Counted from the stretch's first letter, positions 1 to 8,747 are shown. The stretch: 64,000 nucleotides of DNA from Marmoricola sp. OAE513 (GCF_040546585.1 NZ_JBEPOC010000001.1:62001-126000), one strand, 5' to 3'. Numbers and translations: made by a program. Notes: generated from the letters alone by a model not told the origin.

Positions 1-737
1 TCGCAGATCTGGCTGGCGACACCGGCGGTGATCCGTCCGTTCGGGGCCAGCGGCTCGAGACCGGCCATCTTCTCCAGGGAGGTCTCGCGCGGGCACTCGT
101 CGGTCGTGAACACGGTCCCGTCGGCCAGCGTCACCGGCGCGATCTCGTTGTCGAACCGGCCCTCGGCGATGGCGGCCTTCGCCCGGTTGTGCGAGGCGAG
201 AGCGAACTCCTCCATCTCCTCACGACTGATGCCCCACTTCTCGGCGATCATCTCGGCGGAGTTGAACTGCGAGACCTCGACGTCGCCGTACCGGTCGTTC
301 CAGCCCGGCGACTCGGCGAACGGCGTGGTGAACCCGTACTGGTCCGCGACCAGCATCGCGGCGGAGATCGGGATGGCCGACATGTTCTGGAGACCTCCGG
401 CGACGACCAGGTCCTGGGTGCCGGACATGACGCCCTGCGCGGCGAAGTGCACCGCCTGCTGGGAGGAGCCGCACTGCCGGTCGATGGTGACGCCCGGGAC
501 GTGGTCGGGCAGGCCGGCGACCAGCCACGCGGTGCGGGCGACGTCGCCGGCCTGCGACCCGATGGTGTCGCAGCAGCCCATGATCACGTCGTCGACGGCA
601 CCGGCGTCGATGCCGGTGCGCTCCACGAGCGCCTTCAGCACGTGCGCGCCCAGGTCGGCGGAGTGCATCGCGGCCAGCGAGCCGCGGCGCTTGCCGACCG
701 GGGTCCGGACGGCGTCGATGATGTAGGCCTCAGGCAT
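1..737 (-). CDS. fadA6: Thiolase, FadA6-like acetyl-CoA acetyltransferase (partial, 3' end cut by window edge)
   Basis: The first 245 residues of a thiolase are present; the gene runs off the left edge. The N-terminus (MPEAYIIDAVRTPVGKRRG) is typical of the family, and the acyl-accepting cysteine sits in DRQCGSS near residue 90. The C-terminal His and Cys catalytic motifs lie outside the window. The ATG at 737 overlaps the end of kstR2 by 8 bases, so the two are translationally coupled at the end of the leftward KstR2 operon. In Mycobacterium tuberculosis fadA6 (Rv3556c) holds the same place beside kstR2. Its assumed role is a thiolytic step in breakdown of the C/D-ring remnant (HIP) of steroids; the precise substrate cannot be read from sequence. 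Confidence 0.92.
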   Translation of the reverse strand, partial: MPEAYIIDAVRTPVGKRRGSLAAMHSADLGAHVLKALVERTGIDAGAVDDVIMGCCDTIGSQAGDVARTAWLVAGLPDHVPGVTIDRQCGSSQQAVHFAAQGVMSGTQDLVVAGGLQNMSAIPISAAMLVADQYGFTTPFAESPGWNDRYGDVEVSQFNSAEMIAEKWGISREEMEEFALASHNRAKAAIAEGRFDNEIAPVTLADGTVFTTDECPRETSLEKMAGLEPLAPNGRITAGVASQIC

Positions 738-1359
738 GAGGAGATCCCTTCGCTATTCCTTCGAGGAGGATGGTGAGGTATTGGTCGGCCACGTCGGCCG
801 GGGTCAGGGTGCCGCCGGGTCGGTACCACCGCACGGCCACCCAGACGGTGTCGCGCAGGAACCGGTAGACCAGGGCGACGTCGAGGTCCGCACGCAGCTC
901 GCCGCTGGCGACACCCGCCTCGAGCAGCCCGGTCCACAGGGTGCGGAACTTCCGGTTCCGCTCGATCAGGTAGTCGAACCGGTCGAACGTCGCGAGGTAC
1001 AGCGCGTCGCTCTGGAAGATCGCCACCTCGTTGCGGTGCTCGCCGATCGCCTCGAAGGAGGCCTGGACGACGGCGACCAGCTTCTCCTTCGGGGTCCGGT
1101 CGCTGGCCTCGATGGCGTCGTACTGCTTCCAGAGCTCGGTCTGGAAGGTGTCGAGCAGCTCGTCGACCATCGACTCCTTGGAGTCGAAGTGGTGGTAGAG
1201 GCTCCCCGAGAGGATGCCGGCAGCGTCCGCGATGTCGCGGACGGTGGTGTTCTTGAAACCGCGCTCGGCGAAGAGCCCCGCTGCGATGGCGAGGAGCTCG
1301 TCGCGCCGCGTCCCGGTGATCGAGCTCAGTCGAGATTCAGGCGTGCTGGCTGCTGACAC
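730..1359 (-). CDS. kstR2: TetR-family repressor KstR2 of the HIP (steroid C/D-ring) regulon
   Basis: This is a 209-residue TetR-type regulator. The N-terminal helix-turn-helix includes TVRDIADAAG followed by SLYHHFDSKESM, around residues 38-66, and a TetR ligand-binding C-domain follows. It starts with GTG, preceded by GAGGTG six bases upstream. It overlaps the end of ipdF by 23 bases and the start of fadA6 by 8. Gene order fadA6-kstR2-ipdF-fadE30 facing fadD3-fadE31-32-33 is that of the M. tuberculosis KstR2 regulon, and a perfect KstR2-type operator (AnCAAGnnCTTGnT) lies at the head of the operon at 3383-3396. In characterised homologues the inducer is HIP-CoA. KstR2 therefore probably represses its own operon and the divergent one. 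Confidence 0.93.
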   Translation of the reverse strand: MSAASTPESRLSSITGTRRDELLAIAAGLFAERGFKNTTVRDIADAAGILSGSLYHHFDSKESMVDELLDTFQTELWKQYDAIEASDRTPKEKLVAVVQASFEAIGEHRNEVAIFQSDALYLATFDRFDYLIERNRKFRTLWTGLLEAGVASGELRADLDVALVYRFLRDTVWVAVRWYRPGGTLTPADVADQYLTILLEGIAKGSPHA

Positions 1360-2155
1360 TGATCACCTCACCGGTCAGGTACGACGAGTAGTCGCTGGCC
1401 AGGAAGACCATCACGTTGGCGACCTCCCACGGCTCGGCCGCGCGGCCGAACGCCTCGCGCTGCTTCAGCTCGTGCAGCAGCTCGTCCGAGGTCACCTTGG
1501 CCAGGAACGGGTGCATCGCGAGGCTCGGCGAGACGGCGTTGATCCGGACGCCGTGCGGCGCGACGTCCAGCGCGGCGCATCGGGTCAGTGCCATCACCCC
1601 GGCCTTGGCTGCGGCGTAGTGGGCCTGACCCTCCTGCGCGCGCCAGCCGATCACGCTGGCGTTGTTCACGATGACGCCCTTCGTCCCGTTCGCGATCATC
1701 CGGTTCGATGCGGCGCGCACGCTGCGGAAGGTGCCGGTCAGGGTGATGTCGAGGACCTTGCTCCACTGGTCGTCGGTCATCTCCAGGACGCTGGCGGTAC
1801 CACCGAGGCCCGCGTTGTTGATCATCACGTCGACCCCGCCCACGGTGTCGGCCAGATCGAGGAGGGCGGTAATGTCCTCCTCCTTGGTCACGTCGACGAC
1901 GGCCGAGAGCACGCGCTCGGCGCCGAACTCGGTCGCCAGCGCCTCGTGCGCCTCGGCGACCCGGCGCTCGTGGGTGTCGGAGAGGACCACCGTCTTGGCC
2001 CCCTCCTCCAGGGCACGCCGGGTGATCGACGCTCCGATACCCGCGCCGGCCGCAGCGGTGACGACGACGACCTTGTCCTTCAGCAGGCCGTGACCCGGGA
2101 CGTAGTCAGGGGTGGGCTGCTCGGGTCGCAGTGTCGTCGAAGTCTGGTCGGTCAT
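1337..2155 (-). CDS. ipdF: Short-chain dehydrogenase IpdF-like (HIP catabolism)
   Basis: This is a 272-residue classical SDR. The nucleotide-binding glycine motif (TAAAGAGIG) is near residue 35, NNAG near residue 110, and the catalytic Tyr/Lys pair is in YAAAK. The C-terminus ends in the usual substrate-loop and dimer region (VSPSLAMHPFL, LTGEVISV). The ATG at 2155 overlaps the fadE30 stop as ATGA, with GGGAG upstream. The position between fadE30 and kstR2 matches Rv3559c (IpdF), which acts on hydroxylated HIP intermediates. Assignment rests on family plus conserved position; the stereochemistry of the reaction is not visible. Confidence 0.88.
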   Translation of the reverse strand: MTDQTSTTLRPEQPTPDYVPGHGLLKDKVVVVTAAAGAGIGASITRRALEEGAKTVVLSDTHERRVAEAHEALATEFGAERVLSAVVDVTKEEDITALLDLADTVGGVDVMINNAGLGGTASVLEMTDDQWSKVLDITLTGTFRSVRAASNRMIANGTKGVIVNNASVIGWRAQEGQAHYAAAKAGVMALTRCAALDVAPHGVRINAVSPSLAMHPFLAKVTSDELLHELKQREAFGRAAEPWEVANVMVFLASDYSSYLTGEVISVSSQHA

Positions 2156-3339
2156 CGGGTCTCCCTGGGTAGGCCGAGCACGCGCTCGGAGAGGATGTTG
2201 CGCTGGACCTCGTCGGACCCGCCGTAGATCGTGTCGGCGCGGGTGAAGAGGAAGAGTCGTTGCCACTCGTCGAGGTCGTAGCTCGACGGCGACGGCCCCG
2301 CCGCGAGCGCCTCGGTGCCGCGGACGAGCATGGCGATCTCGCCGAGGGTGCGGTGCCAGGTGGCCCACAGCAGCTTCGCGATGCTCGCGGACCCTGCGGA
2401 CTGCGCCTCGGCGTTGTTCTGCGCCAGCGTGCGCAGGGCGTTCAGCCGGATCACCTCGAGCTCGACGGTGGCGCGGGCCAGCCGGTCGCGGACGATCGGG
2501 TCGTCGAAGGTGCCGTTGGCCCGCGCGGCCTCGACCAGGCCGGCCAGCTCGCGCTGGAAGCCGACCTGCTGCCCCAGGGTGGAGACGCCGCGCTCGAAGC
2601 CGAGCAGGCCCATCGCCACGCCCCAGCCCTGGCCGGGCTCACCGACGACGAGGTCGGCCGCCGTCCGCGCCCCGGTGAAGAAGACCTCGTTGAACTCGGC
2701 CCCGCCGGTGAGCTGCTCGATCCCCCGGATCTCGATGCCGTCCTGGTCCAGCGGCATCAGCAGGAAGCTCAGGCCCTGGTGACGCTTGGAGCCGGGCTCG
2801 GTGCGGGCGAGGACGAAGATCCAGTCGGCGAACTGGGCCAGCGAGGTCCAGACCTTCTGGCCGTCCACCACCCACTCGTCCCCCTCCAGGCGCGCCTTGG
2901 TGGCGATGTTCGCGAGGTCGGAGCCGGCGTTCGGCTCGGAGTAGCCCTGGCACCACAGCGTCTCGACCGAGCGCATTCCGGGTAGGAAGCGGTCCTTCTG
3001 CTCGGGGGTGCCGAAGTGGATCAGCGTCGGCCCGATCAGCTCCTCGCCGAAGTGGTTGACCCGGGCGGGCGCGTTGGCGCGGGCGTACTCCTCGTGGAAG
3101 ATCACCTGCTGCATCAGGGAGAGTCCGCGGCCGCCGTACTCGGTCGGCCAGCCGATGCAGGTCCACCGGTGCTCGGCCAGGTGCCGGTCCCACGCGAGCC
3201 GCTCGTCGTGCGCCTCGAGGTCCTTCCCGGAGCCACCGAGCCCCTTGAGCGCGGCGAAGTCCCCGACCAGGTGGTCGTTCAGCCATGTGCGGACCTCGGT
3301 CCGGAAGGCCTTGTCCTCGCTCGAGTCCGTCAGGTCCAC
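2152..3339 (-). CDS. fadE30: Acyl-CoA dehydrogenase FadE30-like
   Basis: This is a 395-residue acyl-CoA dehydrogenase (FAD enzyme). It has the family's WPTEYGGRG segment, the flavin and substrate motif GYSEPNAGSDLA, and the C-terminal TIYGGSDEVQRNIL followed by ERVLGLPR. An open frame extends upstream to 3387, but that would run through the KstR2 operator. I therefore chose the GTG at 3339, which has GGAGAGTGAG just upstream and leaves a leader of about 40 bases. It is the first gene of the leftward KstR2 operon. In M. tuberculosis FadE30 is needed for early desaturation of HIP-CoA-type intermediates. Confidence 0.9.
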   Translation of the reverse strand: MDLTDSSEDKAFRTEVRTWLNDHLVGDFAALKGLGGSGKDLEAHDERLAWDRHLAEHRWTCIGWPTEYGGRGLSLMQQVIFHEEYARANAPARVNHFGEELIGPTLIHFGTPEQKDRFLPGMRSVETLWCQGYSEPNAGSDLANIATKARLEGDEWVVDGQKVWTSLAQFADWIFVLARTEPGSKRHQGLSFLLMPLDQDGIEIRGIEQLTGGAEFNEVFFTGARTAADLVVGEPGQGWGVAMGLLGFERGVSTLGQQVGFQRELAGLVEAARANGTFDDPIVRDRLARATVELEVIRLNALRTLAQNNAEAQSAGSASIAKLLWATWHRTLGEIAMLVRGTEALAAGPSPSSYDLDEWQRLFLFTRADTIYGGSDEVQRNILSERVLGLPRETR

Positions 3340-3382
3340 TGGATGCTCACTCTCCGGGGGTGCGTTTCCTGTAGGGTAGCCT

Positions 3383-3396
3383 ACCAAGCACTTGCT
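3383..3396. promoter_or_regulatory. KstR2 operator between the divergent fadE30 and fadD3 operons
   Basis: ACCAAGCACTTGCT matches the published KstR2 motif AnCAAGnnCTTGnT at every fixed position. It also lies inside a wider inverted repeat, ACCAAG/CTTGGT, at 3383-3400. On the minus strand the operator runs straight into TAGGCT (3377-3382), a plausible -10 for fadE30. No equally clear -10 was found for fadD3. One site can therefore control both four-gene operons. Confidence 0.88.
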
Positions 3397-3425
3397 TGGT
3401 TTCGAGTCCGACTGTGGAGGATGCC

Positions 3426-4964
3426 GTGGCGCTCACCCTGCCTGCTGCGTTGCGCGACGCCGCCAGCACGTACGGCGAGCACCCCGCCGTGGTCGACGGG
3501 GACCGCTCGCTGAGCTTCGCCGCGCTGCTCGAGGACGTCCGGGCGGTCGCAGCTGGCTACCTCGCCCACGGGATGGCCCCCGGCGACCGGGTCTGCATCT
3601 GGGGACCGAACAGCATCGACTGGCTGGTGGCAGGCCTGGCCGTCTCGTACGCCGGCGGCACGCTGGTGCCGGTCAACTCGCGGTACACCGGGCACGAGGT
3701 CGCCGACATCGTCGACCGCACCGGCGCCACCCTCGTCCTCGTCGCGAACGGGTTCCTCGGGCGCGACCAGGTCGCCGAGCTCCGGGCCGCGAGCAACCTG
3801 GAGGCCGTTCGCGCGGTCCTGGAGCTGACCGACCTCGAGGCGGTCCGTGCCGCCGGGGCCGCCGAGCTCGCCGCTGCGGACGCCCGCGCCGACGCGGTCT
3901 CCCCCGACGACGTCGCGGACATCTTGTTCACCTCCGGGACCACCGGCCGGGCCAAGGGCGCCATGAGCGCCCACCGGCAGACGATCGCGGTCTCGCGGTC
4001 GTGGGCCGAGATCGGCGGCGTCACCAGCGAGGACCGCTACCTGGTGGTCAACCCCTTCTTCCACTCCTTCGGTTACAAGATCGGCATCGTGGTCGGGCTG
4101 CTCACCGGCGCCACCCTCTACCCGGTCGCCACCTTCGACCTCGACGAGACGATGGCGACCATCCAGCGCGAGCGGATCACGGTGCTGCCCGGCGCGCCGA
4201 CGATCTTCACCTCCCTGCTCGGTGCCGAGCACCGCGCCGACTACGACCTGTCCTCCCTGCGGCTCTCGATCACCGGTGCTGCGGTCGTCCCGGTGGTGCT
4301 GATCGAGCGGATGCGAGCCGCCGCCCCTGAGGGTCTCGCGATCGACAACGTCTACACCGCCTTCGGGATGACCGAGGCCGTCGTCGTCACGATGTGCCGC
4401 GAGGGTGACGCCGACGACCTGGTCGCGAACACCTGCGGGCGGGCCATCCCCGGAGCCGAGGTCCGGATCGCGACCGTCGGCACGAACGAGGCCGTCCCTG
4501 CGGGCGAGGAGGGCGAGCTGCTGGTGCGCGGCGACATCGTCATGCTCGGCTACCTCGACGACCCGGCGGCGACCGCCGAGGCGATCGACGCCGACGGGTG
4601 GCTGCACACCGGCGACATCGGCAAGGTCGACGAGGCCGGCAACCTGCGCATCACCGACCGGCTCAAGGACATGTACATCTCCGGTGGTTTCAACGTCTAC
4701 CCGGCCGAGGTCGAGCAGGCGCTCGCCCGGATGGACGGGGTCGCCGACGTCGCGGTGATCGGCGTACCGGACGAGCGGATGGGTGAGATCGGCAAGGCGA
4801 TCGTCGTCCGCAGCCCCGGCAGCGGGATCACCGAGGCCGACGTGATCGGGTTCGCCCGCGAGCGCCTGGCCAACTACAAGACCCCCCGCCTCGTCTCCTT
4901 CACCGACGCGCTGCCGCGCAACCCGTCGGGCAAGGTGCTCAAGAACGACCTCAGGGAGAACTGA
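3426..4964 (+). CDS. fadD3: HIP-CoA ligase FadD3-like acyl-CoA synthetase
   Basis: This is a 512-residue AMP-forming acyl-CoA synthetase of the ANL family. Visible motifs are the P-loop FTSGTTGRAKG (about residues 167-177), FGMTE in the middle, the hinge region YISGGFNVYPAEVE (about 416-430), and the C-terminal catalytic lysine in PSGKVLK (about 499). The GTG at 3426 was chosen because GGAGG sits five bases upstream; the open frame begins earlier, inside the operator. The stop overlaps fadE31 (TGATG). FadD3 charges HIP (3aα-H-4α(3'-propanoate)-7aβ-methylhexahydro-1,5-indanedione) with CoA and so opens the KstR2 pathway. Its place opposite fadE30 supports this over a generic fatty-acid ligase. 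Confidence 0.9.
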   Translation: MALTLPAALRDAASTYGEHPAVVDGDRSLSFAALLEDVRAVAAGYLAHGMAPGDRVCIWGPNSIDWLVAGLAVSYAGGTLVPVNSRYTGHEVADIVDRTGATLVLVANGFLGRDQVAELRAASNLEAVRAVLELTDLEAVRAAGAAELAAADARADAVSPDDVADILFTSGTTGRAKGAMSAHRQTIAVSRSWAEIGGVTSEDRYLVVNPFFHSFGYKIGIVVGLLTGATLYPVATFDLDETMATIQRERITVLPGAPTIFTSLLGAEHRADYDLSSLRLSITGAAVVPVVLIERMRAAAPEGLAIDNVYTAFGMTEAVVVTMCREGDADDLVANTCGRAIPGAEVRIATVGTNEAVPAGEEGELLVRGDIVMLGYLDDPAATAEAIDADGWLHTGDIGKVDEAGNLRITDRLKDMYISGGFNVYPAEVEQALARMDGVADVAVIGVPDERMGEIGKAIVVRSPGSGITEADVIGFARERLANYKTPRLVSFTDALPRNPSGKVLKNDLREN

Positions 4965-6121
4965 TGGATCTGACGCTGTCCGAGTCCGAGCTGGCCTTCC
5001 AGGCCGAGGTGCGCTCGTGGCTGGCCGCCAACGTGCCCGCCGAGCCGCTGCCCTCGATGGACACCGAGGCCGGCTGGGCCCTGCACCAGGAGTGGGAGGC
5101 CAAGCTCGCTGCCGAACGGCTCTCGGTCGTCTCCTGGCCCCGGGAGGTCGGGGGGCGCGAGGCGTCGCTGATCGAGTGGGTCATCTTCGAGGAGGAGTAC
5201 TACCGCGCCGGAGCTCCCGGGCGGGTCTCCCAGAACGGCATCTTCCTGCTCGCGCCGATCATCTTCGACCACGGCACCCCCGAGCAGCAGGCGCGCTTCC
5301 TGCCGAGCATGGCGACCGGCGAGAAGATCTGGGCCCAGGCCTGGTCCGAGCCCGAAGCGGGCTCCGACCTCGCCTCGATCCGGTCGACCGCCGTCCGCGA
5401 CGACGAGCGCGGCGGCTGGATCCTCAACGGTCAGAAGACCTGGTCCTCGCGGGCCACCTACGCACACTGGGGCTTCGGCCTGTTCCGCAGCGACCCGGAC
5501 AGCGCGAAGCACGCGGGCCTGACCTACTACCTGTTCCCGCTCGACGCCGAGGGCATCACCGTCCGCGCGATCGCCCAGCTCGACGGCGAGGCCGGCTTCG
5601 CGGAGATCTTCTTCGACGACGTCTTCGTCCCGGACGCCGACGTGCTCGGTGCTCCCGGGGACGGATGGCGGGTCGCGATGAGCACGGCCGGCAACGAGCG
5701 CGGTCTCTCGCTGCGCTCCCCCGGTCGGTTCTGCGCCGCGGCCGACCGGCTCGTGGAGCTCTGGAAGCTGAACGGTGCCGACGCCCCGCAGTCGCGCGAC
5801 GCGGTCGTGGACGCGTGGATCGGTGCGCAGGCCTACCGCCTGTTCACCTGGGGCACGGTCACGCGGCTGGCCGACGGCGGCGAGATGGGCGCGGCCGGCT
5901 CCGTCAACAAGGTGTTCTGGAGCGAGCTGGACATCGCGCTGCACGAGACCGGCCTCGACCTGCTCGGCGCCGACGCTGAGCTGCTCGAGACCCCGTGGAT
6001 GGACGGGTACGTGTTCTCCCTGTCCGGTCCGATCTACGCCGGCACCAACGAGATCCAGCGCAACATCATCGCCGAGCGGATCCTCGGCCTCCCCCGCGAG
6101 CCGAAAGGTGCGGCCAAGTGA
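4964..6121 (+). CDS. fadE31: Acyl-CoA dehydrogenase FadE31-like
   Basis: This is a 385-residue acyl-CoA dehydrogenase, full length for the family. It has WPREVGGREAS, the substrate and flavin motif AWSEPEAGSDLAS, and the C-terminal GTNEIQRNIIAERILGLPR. It starts with ATG overlapping the fadD3 stop, with GGGAGAA upstream. It is second in the rightward KstR2 operon, as Rv3562 is in M. tuberculosis. Steroid-type dehydrogenases often work as heterotetramers, and fadE31 with fadE32 or fadE33 is a likely pairing. The proposed role is desaturation late in HIP breakdown, around methyl-oxo-octanedioyl-CoA. Confidence 0.88.
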   Translation: MDLTLSESELAFQAEVRSWLAANVPAEPLPSMDTEAGWALHQEWEAKLAAERLSVVSWPREVGGREASLIEWVIFEEEYYRAGAPGRVSQNGIFLLAPIIFDHGTPEQQARFLPSMATGEKIWAQAWSEPEAGSDLASIRSTAVRDDERGGWILNGQKTWSSRATYAHWGFGLFRSDPDSAKHAGLTYYLFPLDAEGITVRAIAQLDGEAGFAEIFFDDVFVPDADVLGAPGDGWRVAMSTAGNERGLSLRSPGRFCAAADRLVELWKLNGADAPQSRDAVVDAWIGAQAYRLFTWGTVTRLADGGEMGAAGSVNKVFWSELDIALHETGLDLLGADAELLETPWMDGYVFSLSGPIYAGTNEIQRNIIAERILGLPREPKGAAK

Positions 6122-6993
6122 AGTTCGAGCTGACCGAGGAGCAGACCGGGTTCGCCGAGGCGATCACCGACCTGATGCGCTCCGCCGACTCCGTCGCCGT
6201 GGCCCGCTCGTGGGCCGGGGGTGACACGGCCCCCGGGGTGAAGCTGTGGGGCCGGCTGGCCGACCTGGGCCTGACGGCGCTCGTCGCTCCCGAGGAGGAC
6301 GGCGGCCTCGGTGGCACGCTGGTCGACCTCGTCGTCGCGTTCGAGGTCCTGGGACACGAGCTCGCCGTGGGCCCGTGGATCGAGTCCGCCGCGCTGTCCC
6401 CGCAGACCAGCGGCGAGATGGTGACGGCCGCCGCTGCTCCGCTCGCGCCGTACGCCGCGGACGCCCAGGTGGCCCGGCTGCTGTCCGGCACCGCCGGCGC
6501 CCAGCACGCCTCCATCGACTCCACCCGGACGCTGACCGAGGTCACCGGCGGCGAGGCGTTCGGGGCCGAGGCGCTGGACCGGGCCGTGCTGGCCGCGGCA
6601 GCGCAGCTGGTCGGCGCCGGCGAGCGGGTGCTGGCCGACTCGGTGACCTACGTCAAGCAGCGCAAGCAGTTCGGGCGCGAGATCGGCTCGTACCAGGCGA
6701 TCAAGCACCAGCTCGCCGACGTCCGGATCGCCCTGGACTTCGCCCGTCCGCTGGTCTTCGGCGCCGCTCTCGGCGAGGTGCCCGTCTCGGCCGCCAAGGT
6801 GTACGCCGCCGACGCCGCCTACCTCGCCGCCCGCACGGGTCTGCAGGTGCACGGCGCGATCGGTTACACCGCGGAGTTCGACCTGAGCCTGTGGCTGAAC
6901 CGGATCCGCGCGCTCGTCACCGCCTGGGGAACCCCGGCGTACCACCGCGGCCGGGTGCTCGAGGCGATCACCGACCAGAAGCAGGCCGGCTGA
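6118..6993 (+). CDS. fadE32: Acyl-CoA dehydrogenase FadE32-like (short subunit)
   Basis: This is 291 residues, distinctly shorter than a canonical acyl-CoA dehydrogenase (about 380). The N-terminal domain (FELTEEQTGFAEAI) and C-terminal helices (QRKQFGREIGSYQAIKHQLAD; GLQVHGAIGYTAEFDLSLWL) are clear. The middle beta domain is much reduced, as in the non-catalytic or half-site partners of alpha2beta2 steroid dehydrogenases. The GTG at 6118 overlaps the fadE31 stop (GTGA). An open frame reaching further upstream lies inside fadE31 and was not used. Position matches Rv3563. It probably works as a heteromer with FadE31 or FadE33. Confidence 0.85.
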   Translation: MKFELTEEQTGFAEAITDLMRSADSVAVARSWAGGDTAPGVKLWGRLADLGLTALVAPEEDGGLGGTLVDLVVAFEVLGHELAVGPWIESAALSPQTSGEMVTAAAAPLAPYAADAQVARLLSGTAGAQHASIDSTRTLTEVTGGEAFGAEALDRAVLAAAAQLVGAGERVLADSVTYVKQRKQFGREIGSYQAIKHQLADVRIALDFARPLVFGAALGEVPVSAAKVYAADAAYLAARTGLQVHGAIGYTAEFDLSLWLNRIRALVTAWGTPAYHRGRVLEAITDQKQAG

Positions 6994-7901
6994 TGCACTT
7001 CGCGCGCACCGAGGAGCAGGACGAGCTCGCCGCCGCCGTCCGCGGCATGCTGAGCAAGCGGTCGGACAGCGAAGCCGTCCGTGCGGCCGTCCAGACCGAG
7101 ACCGGGTACGACGCGGCGCTGTGGTCGGCGCTGGTCGAGCAGATCGGCGTTGCCGCCCTCGCCGTCCCGGAGGAGCACGACGGCTTCGGCGCCTCGCTGG
7201 TCGAGACCGCGGTCGTGCTCGAGGTGCTGGGCGAGTTCCTCACCCCTACGCCCCTGCTCGCGACCGCGCTGAGCACGGCCCAGCTGCTGCTGCACGGCTC
7301 GGACGAGGACAAGGCCGACCTCCTTCCTCGGCTCGCCGCCGGCGAGGTGCTCCCGTTCGAGCTCGGGGCCGTGGTGCTCGAGCCCACCGAGCGCACCGGG
7401 TCGATGGACCAGACGCTGCGGCTCGCGGTGACAGAGCAGGCGGCCGAGACCCCGGACGACGTCCGTGCGATCAGCACCGCCCTGGCGTCCGCTCTGCAGG
7501 TCGGCGCGATGCAACGTGCCCTCGACATGACGGTGCAGTACTCCGGCGAGCGGGTGCAGTTCGGGCGTCCCATCGGCTCCTTCCAGGCCCTGAAGCACCG
7601 GATGGCCGACATGCTGGTCCTGCTGGAGGCGTCCCGCTCGGCGAGCTGGGGCGCGACCGCGGTGGCCGCGGCGTACGTCGCGGACCCGAGCGAGGAGAAC
7701 CGCGAACGGCTCATCCGGCTGGCCTCGGTCGCCGGGTCCTACTGCTCCGACGCACTCGACAAGATCGCCTCGGAGGCGGTGCAGCTGCACGGCGGCATCG
7801 CGATCACCTGGGAGCACGACGTACAGCTCGTCTTCAAGCGCGCGCACGCACTCTCGCAGCTCAACGGCCCGGCGCACCAGCACCGGGCTCGGGTGGTCTG
7901 A
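6993..7901 (+). CDS. fadE33: Acyl-CoA dehydrogenase FadE33-like (short subunit)
   Basis: This is a 302-residue acyl-CoA dehydrogenase-like protein, last in the rightward KstR2 operon. It has the N-terminal helical domain (FARTEEQDELAAAVRGML) and the C-terminal domain with ERVQFGRPIGSFQALKHRMAD and AVQLHGGIAITWEHD; the beta domain is short. The ATG overlaps the fadE32 stop (TGATG). It is homologous in position to Rv3564. It is best read as the partner subunit of a heteromeric dehydrogenase in HIP catabolism; which partner it has is not decidable here. Confidence 0.85.
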   Translation: MHFARTEEQDELAAAVRGMLSKRSDSEAVRAAVQTETGYDAALWSALVEQIGVAALAVPEEHDGFGASLVETAVVLEVLGEFLTPTPLLATALSTAQLLLHGSDEDKADLLPRLAAGEVLPFELGAVVLEPTERTGSMDQTLRLAVTEQAAETPDDVRAISTALASALQVGAMQRALDMTVQYSGERVQFGRPIGSFQALKHRMADMLVLLEASRSASWGATAVAAAYVADPSEENRERLIRLASVAGSYCSDALDKIASEAVQLHGGIAITWEHDVQLVFKRAHALSQLNGPAHQHRARVV

Positions 7902-7905
7902 CTCC

Positions 7906-8130
7906 TCAGACGGCGGTCCGCGCCGGTTTGAGTCCGGCCACGAGCTCCTCCCGGGCGAAGCGGCGGACGAGGACCGGGATGAAGTCCTGGATCTTGGCCG
8001 ACGGCTCGATGTCCTGACGCCAGCGCTGGACCACCGCCGCCACCTGCTCGGGGGTGTGGCTGCCGGCGAAGTCCTGGGTGAGGTCCTCGACGACGGAGGT
8101 CATCTGCTGCTCGATACCGGGTGCGTTCAC
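7906..8130 (-). CDS. Small three-helix-bundle-domain protein (function unknown)
   Basis: This is a 74-residue protein resembling the three-helix dimerisation domain found N-terminal to phosphatase-like proteins in actinobacteria: three amphipathic helices ending in IQDFIPVLVRRFAREEL. It begins with GTG, with GAGGAG six bases upstream. It converges on fadE33 with a four-base gap. No catalytic motif, membrane segment or cysteine is present. The family resemblance is my recognition of the helical pattern. A stand-alone copy suggests a small dimeric adaptor, but the function is unknown. Confidence 0.6.
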   Translation of the reverse strand: MNAPGIEQQMTSVVEDLTQDFAGSHTPEQVAAVVQRWRQDIEPSAKIQDFIPVLVRRFAREELVAGLKPARTAV

Positions 8131-8231
8131 GTGCTGCTCCTCAGGGATGTTGAAGAATCACCGAACGCGGCCATTCTGAGCACCTGCAGGTGAACAGGAG
8201 GTGAACGGTCGAGTCGAGTCGCGACGGTCGG

Positions 8232-8741
8232 TCACTCCCCTGAGCCGCGACGCAGCGCCACCGCGGCGGCGAAGCCCAGCGGTGCGGCGATCTGCTGCAG
8301 ATCGCCGTCGTACTCGGCGACGACGACCTCCTCCATCGACCGGTTCAGGCCGACGCCGTCGGCCTTGAGGATCGCCTCCTTGGAGACCCACAGCGCCACG
8401 CGCTCGGCGGTCGTGGTCGCGGTCTCCCCGGGCGCGAGCACCGTGCCTGGCCAGTCGGCCTCGATGGCCGCGACGTCCTCGACGTCGGCCCCGACGGACT
8501 CGGCCCCGGGCGCCAGCACGACGAGCAGGTGGCCCCCGGCGCGGGCGATCGAGACCGGGACCTGCTCGCCGGAGTGCACGGCCCACGGGTTGCCGTGGTC
8601 GCTACCACCGCACTCGGGGCACAGCCGGCCGCTGCGGACCGGCCCGGGGCCCAGCAGCGCCGTCAGCGCCTGCACGATCACCACGTCCGCGGGCTCGCCG
8701 GCGGACGCCCAGGTCACGTCGAAGGGGACGGCGGGGTGCAC
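8232..8741 (-). CDS. Sfp-type 4'-phosphopantetheinyl transferase (short form)
   Basis: This 169-residue protein carries the signature motifs of 4'-phosphopantetheinyl transferases: VGADVEDV (Mg-binding Asp/Glu, normally VGVDVE) and WVSKEAILKADGVGL (the family's WxxKEAxxKxxG). It would move phosphopantetheine from CoA to a serine of an acyl or peptidyl carrier protein. It is short for the Sfp group (about 220-240), with a reduced N-terminal half. It contains an extra CPECGGSDHGNPW segment near residue 41 that could bind a metal. The GTG start follows a leaderless-type -10. No carrier-protein gene is nearby, so its client is elsewhere. Confidence 0.75.
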   Translation of the reverse strand: MHPAVPFDVTWASAGEPADVVIVQALTALLGPGPVRSGRLCPECGGSDHGNPWAVHSGEQVPVSIARAGGHLLVVLAPGAESVGADVEDVAAIEADWPGTVLAPGETATTTAERVALWVSKEAILKADGVGLNRSMEEVVVAEYDGDLQQIAAPLGFAAAVALRRGSGE

Positions 8742-8747
8742 ACCGCG

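Noticed and set aside
3340-3387. Upstream extension of fadE30 to 3387 and of fadD3 to 3396
   Set aside because: Both extensions overlap the KstR2 operator and their own promoter; downstream GTG starts have ribosome sites.
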